From contig CAYPQD010000002.1 of NCBI GenBank assembly GCA_964412785.1, positions 1-64,000 of the forward strand: a DNA stretch of 64,000 nt, read 5' to 3'. Each line of letters starts with the position of its first letter. The stretch's first letter is position 1. Positions 44,027-52,226 of the stretch are shown here, piece by piece. Source of the stretch: UBA5336 sp964412785 (GTDB taxonomy: Bacteria > Pseudomonadota > Alphaproteobacteria > Caulobacterales > Hyphomonadaceae). A model generated the notes under the pieces. That model worked only from the letters and a program-made list of their open reading frames with translations, searched no databases and had not been told where the DNA came from. Both the position numbers and the translations under genes were made by a program.

Positions 44027-45196
44027 ATGAGCAAACGCGACTATTACGAAATCCTGAGCGTTGAACGCGGCGTCGATGAAAAGGCGCTGAAATCGGCCTA
44101 TCGCAAGCTCGCGCTGAAGAACCACCCCGACCAGAATCCCGACGACCCCGATGCGGAAGGACGTTTCAAGGAGATCAACGAGGCCTATGCGGTCCTCTCC
44201 GATCCGGAAAAGCGTGCCGCCTATGACCGTTTCGGCCACGCCGCCTTCGAAACAGGCGCTGGCGGGCCGGGCGGCGACCCGTTCGGCGGCATGGACCCCG
44301 GTGATATTTTCGAGAACATCTTCAGCCAGGTTTTCGGCGGCCGCGCCGGCGGCTCTGCCCGCGGGCGGCGACGCAGTGGGCCGCAGCGCGGGGCAGACCT
44401 GCGTTATGATCTCGACATAATCCTGGAAGAGGCGTTCCGCGGCAAGGATACCCAGATCACGGTGCCGACCCAGGCGCTGTGCGATGCCTGCGGGGGCTCC
44501 GGCGCCGAGCCCGGCAGCCGGCCCGAACCCTGCCCGACCTGCCATGGCAGCGGCCGCATTCGCGCCCAGCAGGGCTTCTTCACCATGGAACGCACCTGCG
44601 CGCGCTGCTCCGGCCGCGGCACCGTGATCGCCAATCCCTGCAAGTCCTGCCACGGCGCCGGACACTTGCGCCAGACGCGCACCCTCGCTGTCAGCATCCC
44701 CGCCGGTGTCGAGAGCGGCATGCGGATCCGGCTGGCTGGCGAGGGCGAGGCCGGTGCGCATGGCGGTCCCCGCGGCGATCTGTATATCTTTGTCGGCGTG
44801 TCGGAGCATGACCTGTTCGAGCGCGACGGACCGAACCTCTACTGCCGCGCGCCGGTGCCGATGACGACGGCAGCGCTCGGCGGAACGATCGAGATCCCGA
44901 CGATCGATGGCGGGCGCGCACGCATCTCCATACCAGACGGGGCCCAGACCGGACGGAAACTGCGCCTGCGCGGCAAGGGCATGCCGAGCCTGCGCAACGG
45001 CCAGACCGCCGGCGACCTGTATGTCGAGGTGTTTGTCGAAACCCCGCGCAATCTGACGGCCCGCCAGAAGGAATTGCTGCGCGAATTCTGTGACGAAAGC
45101 GGCGAAGGCTGCCACCCTGAAAGCGAGGGGTTTCTCGGCCGGGTGAAACGGTTCTGGGACGGCCTTACCGACCATGACGAGACCCGCCCGCACTGA
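44027..45196 (+). CDS. dnaJ: Chaperone protein DnaJ
   Basis: A 389-residue type I Hsp40 co-chaperone that delivers unfolded proteins to DnaK and stimulates its ATPase. The J domain has H-P-D at 33-35; a Gly-rich linker (GAGGPGGDPFGGMD) follows. Four zinc-knuckle repeats C-x2-C-x-G-x-G are intact (CDACGGSG, CPTCHGSG, CARCSGRG, CKSCHGAG). The C-terminal substrate domain ends EGFLGRVKRFWDGL. dnaK is not adjacent, unlike in many relatives, where dnaK precedes dnaJ. Repeat copy D lies in its upstream region. Confidence 0.96.
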   Translation: MSKRDYYEILSVERGVDEKALKSAYRKLALKNHPDQNPDDPDAEGRFKEINEAYAVLSDPEKRAAYDRFGHAAFETGAGGPGGDPFGGMDPGDIFENIFSQVFGGRAGGSARGRRRSGPQRGADLRYDLDIILEEAFRGKDTQITVPTQALCDACGGSGAEPGSRPEPCPTCHGSGRIRAQQGFFTMERTCARCSGRGTVIANPCKSCHGAGHLRQTRTLAVSIPAGVESGMRIRLAGEGEAGAHGGPRGDLYIFVGVSEHDLFERDGPNLYCRAPVPMTTAALGGTIEIPTIDGGRARISIPDGAQTGRKLRLRGKGMPSLRNGQTAGDLYVEVFVETPRNLTARQKELLREFCDESGEGCHPESEGFLGRVKRFWDGLTDHDETRPH

Positions 45197-45283
45197 CACC
45201 AGCGCCGGCGACGCCCGGAGGCGCCAGGGGCGGAAGCCGCCCGTATCTTGCCGCAGGTCCCGTTCCGCCGGGTGGCGCGACAG

Positions 45284-45640
45284 TCAAGACGTGTCCAGAG
45301 CGACCGGCCCGGGCATGGCCGGTGCGGTGCCGCTCGCAGGCGATGACCTGTCGGGCGGCCCGGCAGGCAGGCGGTCCTGCGGGGCGCTGCACAGCGCGCA
45401 CGCCAAGCGCCGGCGAGCCGGGGCAAGGCCTGCGGCCAGGTCGTCCCGCCAGTCAGTGGTCGGCGCGGGGTAGAGGTCCAGCCAAACCCGCCCGCAGAGG
45501 TCGTAACAGATCCAGCCTGCTCGGCCCTCGCGCAGTGCCGCTTCGATCTCGCCGGACACGCGAACAAGGCTGATCATGAGCATCGGCCAGTTGCGGACCG
45601 GCACACGAGCAAGGAGGGCGAGGACATTGTCCAGGGTCAT
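45284..45640 (-). CDS. Hypothetical protein
   Basis: A 118-residue frame starting MTLDNVLALLARVPVRNWP. The first 80 residues look like folded protein (IEAALREGRAGWICYDLCG then VWLDLYPAPTTDWRDDL), with Cys at 45, 49, 80 and 83; the last is part of ACALCSAP, a possible C-x2-C. The C-terminal 35 residues are Pro/Ala-rich and low complexity. No family is recognised. GAGG-type purines in GAGGGCGAGG on the opposite strand do not help the start, so the ATG at 45640 is a guess. It lies behind tetR and copy E on the same strand. Confidence 0.45.
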   Translation of the reverse strand: MTLDNVLALLARVPVRNWPMLMISLVRVSGEIEAALREGRAGWICYDLCGRVWLDLYPAPTTDWRDDLAAGLAPARRRLACALCSAPQDRLPAGPPDRSSPASGTAPAMPGPVALDTS

Positions 45641-45803
45641 GGGCCGCAGTGTGGGCCATGGCGCAGTCCGGTCGGACACCCCGGCGCGTGTCCAACAGGC
45701 GGCCCCGCCCTCGCCGACAGTCCGCCCGGGGGCAGGGCGGCGGGCATCATGCGTCGGCGGGAAGGCGTATCCGCAGCACCGGCGGGCTCGTCTCCATGTC
45801 TTG

Positions 45804-45917
45804 TACCAGTTTGCGCAGATGAGGGTCCATCTGCGCCTCCGGCGCATGGGGCGCCGACGCGCAGTCGCGCTTGCCCGGCGCTGCGTGGATCGGTTTTGGG
45901 TCCATGCAGCTTGGTAT
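45804..45917 (-). repeat. Dispersed hairpin repeat, copy E
   Basis: A full copy in minus orientation starting 16 nt behind the tetR stop. Read on the minus strand it goes from TGATACCAAGCTGCATGG to GCGCAAACTGGTAC. Its last hairpin is GCAGATG/CATCTGC where copies A and D have GCGGATG/CATCCGC: both arms changed together, so pairing is kept. The remainder of the 290-bp gap holds no recognisable gene. Confidence 0.9.
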
Positions 45918-45933
45918 CAGTGGAAAGCCAGGC

Positions 45934-46527
45934 TCAGCGGGGGGCAAGGCTGTCGAGCAGGCGCTCGGCCTGGGTGCGGGCATATCCCTCACTGATCGGG
46001 GCGCGCATCACCAGCAGGCGGTGCCAGAACCCGCCGAACAGAGCCTCGACGGCATCGTCGATCACCCAGTCGCGGCGGACAACCTGCTTGGCGGCGAATT
46101 CGGCCAGCAGCAGGCGCAGTGGCTGGCGGACCTGGTCGGTCATCCAGGTCTTGAAGGCATTGCGCGCCTCTTCGTCATCGGAGGCGGCCATGAGCGCCGC
46201 ATGCAGGACGGCGTGTCCCGTGCCGGCGCGACAGGCGGCCTCCAGCGGCTGGACCAGCGCAGTCACCCGCTCCAGCGGATCGCGCACGGGCGAGGTCGCC
46301 GCCGGAATCAGCGCAAGGCCGGCCTCGACACACATGGTACCAATGGAGGGCCACCAGCGATAGATGGTCTGCTTGGAGGCCTGGGCGCGGCGGGCGACAT
46401 TGTCGACGCTGAACTTGCGCCAGCCCGCCTCGGCCAGTTCGTCCCGGGTCGCCTGCAGTATGGCCGCGCGCGAGGCTTCGCTGCGTTTCGGCCCCTGCCG
46501 GCGCGTGTTTCCCGTGTTGCCTGACAT
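45934..46527 (-). CDS. TetR-family transcriptional regulator
   Basis: A 197-residue regulator. The N-terminal helix-turn-helix is at about 20-65 (ILQATRDELAEAGWRKFSVD then RRAQASKQTIYRWWPSIG), with the T-I-Y-R-W-W recognition-helix end typical of TetR proteins. The C-terminal domain is all-helical and would bind an unknown ligand. The ATG at 46527 faces the divergent carbonic anhydrase gene across 130 bp, so it may repress the bicarbonate operon and itself. A much longer frame upstream is antisense noise over that operon. Confidence 0.88.
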   Translation of the reverse strand: MSGNTGNTRRQGPKRSEASRAAILQATRDELAEAGWRKFSVDNVARRAQASKQTIYRWWPSIGTMCVEAGLALIPAATSPVRDPLERVTALVQPLEAACRAGTGHAVLHAALMAASDDEEARNAFKTWMTDQVRQPLRLLLAEFAAKQVVRRDWVIDDAVEALFGGFWHRLLVMRAPISEGYARTQAERLLDSLAPR

Positions 46528-46568
46528 TCGGTGTTCTCCAGAGCGATGGCGGCGCGCCATGCACGCTG

Positions 46569-46613
46569 GCAATGTCGCAAATGTTGCACCGCTTCGCAGC
46601 CCCCGCCTATCCT
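46569..46613 (+). promoter_or_regulatory. Promoter and possible operator of the bicarbonate operon
   Basis: TTGCAC (46584-46589) and TATCCT (46608-46613) at 18-bp spacing form a reasonable housekeeping promoter for the carbonic anhydrase gene. The small dyad GCAA-n11-TTGC (46569-46587) overlaps the -35 box and is a possible TetR-family site. Both assignments are by eye. Confidence 0.4.
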
Positions 46614-46656
46614 GCGACGGTCGAAATGACGCAGCATGCCAGGAGGAGAGGCAATC

Positions 46657-47322
46657 ATGCCGGCCTATCGCGAACTGATCGAGGGCTACCGGCGCTTCAG
46701 GACCGGCGCCTGGCGCGTCGAGGGCGAGGCCTATCGCCGCCTTGGCGACGGCCAGGACCCGGACATGATGGTCATCGGGTGCGCCGACAGCCGGGTCGAC
46801 CCGGCGAAGATATTCGACACGGCGCCAGGCCAGGCCTTTGTGGTGCGCAATGTCGCCAACCTGGTGCCCCCCTATGAGCCGGGGGGCGGGCGCCACGGCG
46901 TCAGCGCTGCCCTCGAATTTGCCGTGAAGGCGCTCAGCGTGCGTTACATCGTGGTGCTCGGCCATGGCCGTTGCGGCGGTATCCGGGCGTGCGCCGAGGC
47001 CGGCACCGGCACCGCAGCGGGCGAGTTCATCGCCCCTTGGGTCGAGATCGCCGCACCCGCGCGCGAGCGGGTCAGGGCACGCCATCCCGGGATCGGGATC
47101 GATGCACTGGCCGATGAACTGGAGTTCGAGGCGATCAACCAGTCGATCGACAATCTGCTGAGTTTTCCGTTTGTGCGCGAGGCGGTGGAGGCGGACCGGC
47201 TGATCCTGAAGGGGGCCTGGTTCGCGATCGCCAGCGGAGACCTGATGGTGCGCAACCCGCAGACCGGGCGGTTCGCGCCGGTTGACGTGTGGCCGGGCGG
47301 TTTGCGCCCCGGAAACGCTTGA
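46657..47322 (+). CDS. Beta-carbonic anhydrase
   Basis: A 221-residue beta-class carbonic anhydrase interconverting carbon dioxide and bicarbonate. The zinc ligands are C42 (VIGCADSRVD), H103 and C106 (VLGHGRCGGI); D44 and R46 form the catalytic pair. FVVRNVANLVPPYE near 61-74 is also typical. The ATG at 46657 follows AGGAGGAGAGG. It is the first gene of a set with the bicarbonate transporter SbtA (60 bp downstream) and SbtB, so its job is probably to balance bicarbonate taken up for carboxylases. Confidence 0.95.
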   Translation: MPAYRELIEGYRRFRTGAWRVEGEAYRRLGDGQDPDMMVIGCADSRVDPAKIFDTAPGQAFVVRNVANLVPPYEPGGGRHGVSAALEFAVKALSVRYIVVLGHGRCGGIRACAEAGTGTAAGEFIAPWVEIAAPARERVRARHPGIGIDALADELEFEAINQSIDNLLSFPFVREAVEADRLILKGAWFAIASGDLMVRNPQTGRFAPVDVWPGGLRPGNA

Positions 47323-47382
47323 CGAGCTGTTGCATTTGGTTTTCGTTCGCACCTGCAAAAATCCGCATGCTGAGGTTTCCTT

Positions 47383-48363
47383 ATGGCCGTAGCGCTGTCG
47401 ACGCTGTTGTCGCCGATCATCCTGTTCTTTGCGCTGGGTCTGGGGGCTGCGCTGTTGCGTTCGCAGATGAGCGTTCCGGAGGCGTTCGCGAAGGGGCTGG
47501 CGATCTATCTGATGATGGCGATCGGCCTGAAGGGCGGGGTGGAGATGTCGAAAAACCCGGTCACGCTGGAGATCGGGCTCGTCCTGCTGGCCGGGATTGT
47601 CCTGTCCTTCGCCTTGCCATTGATCGCGTTTGCCCTGCTCAGGCTGACCTCGTCTCTGGAACGGACTGACGCGGCAGCCACTGCGGCGCATTACGGCTCG
47701 ATCTCCATCGTCACCTTCGTGGCCGCCGGCGAGGCGGTGCGCCTGTCCGGGCTGGAGGCCGGCGGCCACCTGGTTGCGGTGGCAGCGCTGATGGAGACGC
47801 CGGCGATCATTACCGCGCTGGTCCTGGTGGCGCGTGGCGGGGCGGGCGGGGGCCATGCGGTGGCCGGATCGGAACGCGGCGAACTGCTGCGCGAGGTGCT
47901 GCTGAATGCGTCCGTGGTGGTGCTTGTCGGCGCGCTTGTCATCGGCTGGATCGCCGGCGTGGAGGGGACGCAGCGGATCGAGCCCTTCTTTGTCGGCCTG
48001 TTCCAGGGCGTCCTCTGTCTCTTCCTGCTCGACATGGGCCTGTCGGCGGGGCGCGGCCTGCGCCAGGGCTGGCGACAGCTCGGGCCGGCGACCATCGGGT
48101 TCGGCTTCTACATGCCGCTGGTGTCCGCGCTGCTTGCCGCCGGGCTCGGCGCCGCCATCGGGATGGGCGCTGGTGACCTGGCGCTGCTGATGACGCTGGC
48201 GGCGTCGGCGTCCTATATTGCAGTGCCGGCAGCAATGCGCCTCGCGCTGCCGCAGGCGCGCCCGTCGGTCTACCTCACCCTGTCCCTCGGCGTGACCTTC
48301 CCCTTCAATGTGATCGTCGGCATTCCGGTGTATATCGCGATCGCGCGGGCGCTGGCGCGATAG
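47383..48363 (+). CDS. sbtA: Sodium-dependent bicarbonate transporter SbtA
   Basis: A 326-residue polytopic protein of the SbtA family, about 10 TM helices in two inverted halves. Family landmarks include AIYLMMAIGLKGGVEM near 40-55, AAHYGSISIVTFVAAGEA near 105-122 and the second-half GVLCLFLLDMGLSAGR near 207. In cyanobacteria SbtA imports bicarbonate with sodium at high affinity for carbon concentration. Here it sits between a carbonic anhydrase gene and a PII-like sbtB, the classic partner. No RuBisCO gene is in the window, so anaplerotic or pH roles are likelier. Confidence 0.9.
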   Translation: MAVALSTLLSPIILFFALGLGAALLRSQMSVPEAFAKGLAIYLMMAIGLKGGVEMSKNPVTLEIGLVLLAGIVLSFALPLIAFALLRLTSSLERTDAAATAAHYGSISIVTFVAAGEAVRLSGLEAGGHLVAVAALMETPAIITALVLVARGGAGGGHAVAGSERGELLREVLLNASVVVLVGALVIGWIAGVEGTQRIEPFFVGLFQGVLCLFLLDMGLSAGRGLRQGWRQLGPATIGFGFYMPLVSALLAAGLGAAIGMGAGDLALLMTLAASASYIAVPAAMRLALPQARPSVYLTLSLGVTFPFNVIVGIPVYIAIARALAR

Positions 48364-48388
48364 CGGGCGCCGGCAGGAGAGACTGGAC

Positions 48389-48694
48389 ATGAGCACGCAC
48401 CAGCGAATCGAACTGATCATCGAGCGGATGGCCTACAAGCGCGCAGGGCGCGTGCTGGAGGCGGCGGGTCTGACCGGCTATACTGTAGTGCCGGCGCTGG
48501 CCGGGCTTGGCAATGGCAATCGCTGGTCGCGTGATGCCGACATTTCGGCAAGCTCCGACATGGTGGTGATGATCTCCATCGGTCCCACCGAAACCGTACA
48601 GGCCTGCCTTGAGTCCCTGCAGAACCTGCTCGGCACCCATATCGGTGTCGTCAGCGTCAGCGATGTGCAGATCCTGCGCCCTGAGCGCTTCTGA
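48389..48694 (+). CDS. sbtB: PII-like signalling protein SbtB
   Basis: A 101-residue ferredoxin-like-fold protein related to PII. It starts HQRIELIIERMAYKRAGRVL, has a T-loop region LAGLGNGNRWSRDADIS and ends LLGTHIGVVSVSDVQIL. SbtB proteins form trimers, bind adenine nucleotides (cAMP, AMP, ADP, ATP) and regulate SbtA. The C-terminal redox disulfide motif of some SbtB proteins is absent. The gene follows sbtA by 25 bp, supporting the assignment. Confidence 0.85.
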   Translation: MSTHQRIELIIERMAYKRAGRVLEAAGLTGYTVVPALAGLGNGNRWSRDADISASSDMVVMISIGPTETVQACLESLQNLLGTHIGVVSVSDVQILRPERF

Positions 48695-48822
48695 CAGGCG
48701 CCCGGCGCAGGGCGGCGCTTCGCAGGCCCGCCAAAATGGCGTATCAACGAGGTTATCGAATAACGCTGCCGGGGAACCGCTGACGCGGGCAACACCGGGC
48801 AGCATGACACGGAGAGAGACCC

Positions 48823-51021
48823 ATGATCACCCGGCCGGCCGGAAATCCCCTGCGCGCACGCCTGATGGCAGCCTGCGCGGCTCTTGTCCTGGCAGGCGCT
48901 GGCGCGCCCTCAGCCCTTGCCGAGACGCAGGCTGTGGAGGCGAGCGCGGCGGCGATTGCCGGTAATCCGCTGTTCACCGACTGGACCGCGCCCCATGGCG
49001 CGCCGCCCTTCGATGCGATCAAGGCGGAGCATTTCGTGCCGGCCTTCGAGCATGCCATGGCGCTGCACCGGGCCGAGATCGACGCCATCGCGTCCGATCC
49101 CGAGCCGGCGAGCTTCGACAACACGATCGCGGCGCTGGAGCGTGCCGGCGGCGACCTGCAGCTTGTGCAGCGTACCTTCTGGGCGCTGGCAAGCTCGGCC
49201 ACCAATGACGACATCCGCGCAATCCAGCGGGAAATGTCACCGCGGCTGGCGGCTCATGCCAGCGCGATCTCGCTGAACGAGGACCTGTTCGCCCGCATTG
49301 ACGCCCTCTACCGGGCCTCCGGCGATCTCGGCCTCGACGCTGAGCAGGCCCGCGTGCTGGAGCGCACCCACACAAGTTTCGTGCGCGCCGGCGCCGAGCT
49401 TGAGGGCGCGGACCGCGAGCGGCTTGCGGAGATCATCGAGGACCTCGCCTCGCACTATACCGCCTTCAGCCAGAATGTGCAGAAGGACTCAGAAGCCTTC
49501 ACGCTGGTGCTGGAGAGCGAGGCGGACAAGGCCGGCCTGCCCCCAGCCGTCCTGAGCGCAGCCTCGCAGGCGGCGGCCGACCGGGACATGGAGGGCCAGC
49601 ACATCATCACGCTGGCGCGCTCCTCCTTCGAGCCATTCATGACCTTTTCCACCCGGCGCGACCTGCGCGAACAGGCCTGGCGCGCCTGGACCCGGCGCGG
49701 CGACAACGACAATGACTATGCCAATGCCGACCTGATCCGGCAGGTCCTCCTGCTGCGGCTGGAGCGGGCCAACCTGCTCGGCTATGACACCTTCGCCCAA
49801 TACCGCACGGCCAACACCATGGCCGGCACGCCGGCGGCGGCGCATGACCTGCTCAGCGAGGTCTGGGAAGGTGCGCTCGCCAAGGCCGAGCGCGAGGCGG
49901 AACAGATCCGCGAAGTGATGAAGGACGAGGGCGCAGACCACAGGCTGGAGCCCTGGGACTGGTGGTACTATGCGGAGAAGGCGCGGGCGAACAATTATGA
50001 CCTCGACGAGGATGCGGTGAAGGCGCACCTCTCGCTCGACAATGTCCTGAACGCCCAGTTTGCCGTCGCCGAGCGCCTGTTCGGGGTCACCTTCACCGAG
50101 CGCGACGATGTTCCGGTCTACCATCGCGATGTCCGGGTCTGGGAGATGACCGGGCCGGACGGTGAGGCGCTCGGCATGTTCTATGGCGACTATTTCGCCC
50201 GGCCGGGCAAGCGCTCCGGCGCCTGGATGAGCGCGCTTCGGGTCCAGCACAAGCTGGACGGACCGGTCCTGCCGCTGATCATGAACAACTGCAATTACAA
50301 CAAGCCGGCGCCCGGCGAGCCGGCGCTGATCTCCATGCGCGAGGCCGAAGTGGTGTTCCACGAATTCGGCCATGCCCTGCACGGCCTGCTCTCCGACGTC
50401 ACCTATCCGTCGATTTCCGGCACGGCGGTGGACTATGACTTTGTCGAGTTCCCGGCGCAGATCTATGAGCACTGGATGCGCGAGCCGGCGGTGATCGGGG
50501 AATTCGCCCTGCACCACGAGACCGGTGAGCCAATGCCCGAAGCGCTGCTGGAGCGCATGCGCGCGGCCAGCAATGCCAAGTCCGGTTTCGACAATGTCGA
50601 GTTCATCGCCTCGGCCTTTGTCGACCTCGCCTTCCACAGCGTCAGCGACCCGGCCCTGATCGCCGATCTCGACATCAACTCCTTCGAGGACGGCGTGCTG
50701 GCGCAGGCGGAAATGCCCTATGCCATCGAGATGCGTCACCGCTCGCCGCACTTCCTGCACGCATTCTCAGGCGAGCTCTATGCCGGCGGCTACTACACCT
50801 ACATGTGGGCCGGCGTCCTCGACAATGACGGGTTCGCCGCCTTCGAGGAGGCGGGTGACCCGTTCGACCCGGAGCTTGCGCGCAAGCTCTACGAGAATGT
50901 CTATTCGGCCGGCAACCGCCGCCCGGCGATGGAGGCCTATGTCGGTTTCCGTGGCCGCGAGCCGAGCGTTGAGCCGCTGCTCATCAATCGCGGGCTGGCC
51001 GGCCAGGATGGCGAGACGTAG
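48823..51021 (+). CDS. dcp: M3 family metallopeptidase (dipeptidyl carboxypeptidase)
   Basis: A 732-residue zinc peptidase of the M3 (thimet oligopeptidase) family, with a signal peptide ending about GAPSALA, so it acts in the periplasm. The active site is VVFHEFGHALHG with H513 and H517 as zinc ligands; the third ligand Glu lies downstream in the PAQIYEHW region. FIASAFVDLAFHSV and FSGELYAGGYYTYMWAGVLD are typical of peptidyl-dipeptidase Dcp. It trims dipeptides from peptide C-termini. It stands alone, with its own upstream region. Confidence 0.92.
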   Translation: MITRPAGNPLRARLMAACAALVLAGAGAPSALAETQAVEASAAAIAGNPLFTDWTAPHGAPPFDAIKAEHFVPAFEHAMALHRAEIDAIASDPEPASFDNTIAALERAGGDLQLVQRTFWALASSATNDDIRAIQREMSPRLAAHASAISLNEDLFARIDALYRASGDLGLDAEQARVLERTHTSFVRAGAELEGADRERLAEIIEDLASHYTAFSQNVQKDSEAFTLVLESEADKAGLPPAVLSAASQAAADRDMEGQHIITLARSSFEPFMTFSTRRDLREQAWRAWTRRGDNDNDYANADLIRQVLLLRLERANLLGYDTFAQYRTANTMAGTPAAAHDLLSEVWEGALAKAEREAEQIREVMKDEGADHRLEPWDWWYYAEKARANNYDLDEDAVKAHLSLDNVLNAQFAVAERLFGVTFTERDDVPVYHRDVRVWEMTGPDGEALGMFYGDYFARPGKRSGAWMSALRVQHKLDGPVLPLIMNNCNYNKPAPGEPALISMREAEVVFHEFGHALHGLLSDVTYPSISGTAVDYDFVEFPAQIYEHWMREPAVIGEFALHHETGEPMPEALLERMRAASNAKSGFDNVEFIASAFVDLAFHSVSDPALIADLDINSFEDGVLAQAEMPYAIEMRHRSPHFLHAFSGELYAGGYYTYMWAGVLDNDGFAAFEEAGDPFDPELARKLYENVYSAGNRRPAMEAYVGFRGREPSVEPLLINRGLAGQDGET

Positions 51022-51050
51022 CGCGCGGCGGGGCCGTAGGGGATCGGGCG

Positions 51051-51470
51051 ATGTCGCTGCAGAAGGCGTTCCTGGTCCTCGGCGGCGTGCTCTTCCTGCT
51101 CGGTCTGCTGACGGGCCTGGCGACGGGGCTGGTCGCGAACCCGCGCATGGGTCTCTCGGCCCACATGCAGGGGCTGACAAACGGCCTGTTCCTCCTCGTC
51201 GTCGGCGCGGTGTGGCGGTTCGTGGCGCTGGGGCCGATTGCGGCGCGGGCGACCTTCTGGCTGCTTGCCTATGGCACGCTGGCGAACTGGCTCTCAACCA
51301 GCCTTGCGGCGGCCTGGAACACCGGGGCGCTGACGCCGGTCCATGGCCCGGCGCCGACCGCTCGACCCTGGCAGGAAGCGGTTGTCTCGGCCGGGTTGCT
51401 GTCGCTCAGTGCGGCAATGATCGCCGGCACGCTGCTCGTCATCTACGGGCTCGCCCGCGGCAGCGACTGA
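51051..51470 (+). CDS. Hydroxylaminobenzene mutase-like membrane protein
   Basis: A 139-residue protein with four hydrophobic segments (about 5-28, 42-58, 66-84 and 112-133). GLVANPRMGLSAHMQGLTNGLFLL and AYGTLANWLSTSLAAAWNTG closely resemble HabA-type hydroxylaminobenzene mutases, which rearrange hydroxylaminobenzene to 2-aminophenol in nitroarene-degrading bacteria. No nitroarene genes are nearby, so the native substrate may differ. It begins 29 bp behind the M3 peptidase gene and could be co-transcribed. Confidence 0.7.
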   Translation: MSLQKAFLVLGGVLFLLGLLTGLATGLVANPRMGLSAHMQGLTNGLFLLVVGAVWRFVALGPIAARATFWLLAYGTLANWLSTSLAAAWNTGALTPVHGPAPTARPWQEAVVSAGLLSLSAAMIAGTLLVIYGLARGSD

Positions 51471-51499
51471 GCGCGCCGCGGCTGACGCGGGGAACTGAC

Positions 51500-52087
51500 C
51501 TAGCGCCGGCGGATGCCGTATTGCTCGATCTTGTCGCAGGCATAGCGCGAGCCGGTCTTGCACGCCTCGTGCAACCGGTCGGCGCCCCGCTGGCGGTCGC
51601 GGGCGCCGCCAAGGCCGGCAAATTCCATGTTTCCGAGCCCGGCGCAGGCCTCGCTGTCACCGAGATCGCAGGCGCGTGTGTAGTACTGGCGAGCGCGCGC
51701 ATGGTCGACGGCGGGCAGGCCCTGGCCCTGGAAATGGTGGTAGGCAAGCGTATGGCAGGCGGTGGCGACGCGCCCCTCGCAGGCCTTCCGGAACAGGGCG
51801 AAGGCGGCTTCATAGTCCTGCTCCCCGCCAAGCCCCTGACGGTACAGGTGGCCGAGATCGACGCAGGCGACCAGGTCGCTCCCCGCGCAGGCCTCGGTGA
51901 ATTTCGTGCGGGCAAGCTCGTAATTGCCGCGCCGCGCCGCGACAGCGCCGACGGCGGCAGCGTCCGGTGTTGCGGCGGCGGTTTCAGAGGGGGTGTCGGT
52001 GTCGTCCTGGGCCAGCGCAGCCGGCGCAGAGAGCGCGGCGCCAGTGGCAAGGCAGGCAGCGAGGGCGATCTCTCGGATCATGGGCAT
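51500..52087 (-). CDS. Exported Sel1-like repeat protein
   Basis: A 195-residue exported protein; signal peptide MPMIREIALAACLATGAALS up to PAALA. The mature part holds four or so Sel1/TPR-like helical pairs, each with Cys residues in a repeating arrangement (TEACAGSDLVACVDLGHLY, RKACEGRVATACHTLAYHH, TRACDLGDSEACAGLGNME, HEACKTGSRYACDKIEQY). Paired cysteines as in Helicobacter cysteine-rich (Hcp) proteins would cross-link each repeat in the periplasm. The function, probably protein-protein binding, is unknown. It converges on the HabA-like gene. Confidence 0.88.
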   Translation of the reverse strand: MPMIREIALAACLATGAALSAPAALAQDDTDTPSETAAATPDAAAVGAVAARRGNYELARTKFTEACAGSDLVACVDLGHLYRQGLGGEQDYEAAFALFRKACEGRVATACHTLAYHHFQGQGLPAVDHARARQYYTRACDLGDSEACAGLGNMEFAGLGGARDRQRGADRLHEACKTGSRYACDKIEQYGIRRR

Positions 52088-52226
52088 GTCCTTCGGGGCA
52101 GCATCGGGTGTATCTCCGCCCGAGCACGTGTGCATGGCGCCTGTCCGCTTCAATTGCCGGCAAACAGCTTGCCCGTTGCTGCGCGGGCTGGCAGCGTCGT
52201 CATGGTGCGGAACGCGGGAGGATGGT

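Noticed and set aside
43675..44034. N-terminal extension of L31 to 191 residues
   Set aside because: The extension translates repeat copy D and intergenic DNA. L31 proteins are about 70 residues and the ATG at 43674 fits.
46528..48420. Upstream extension giving an 828-codon TetR frame
   Set aside because: The added part is antisense to the carbonic anhydrase, sbtA and sbtB genes; the TetR domain begins at 46527.
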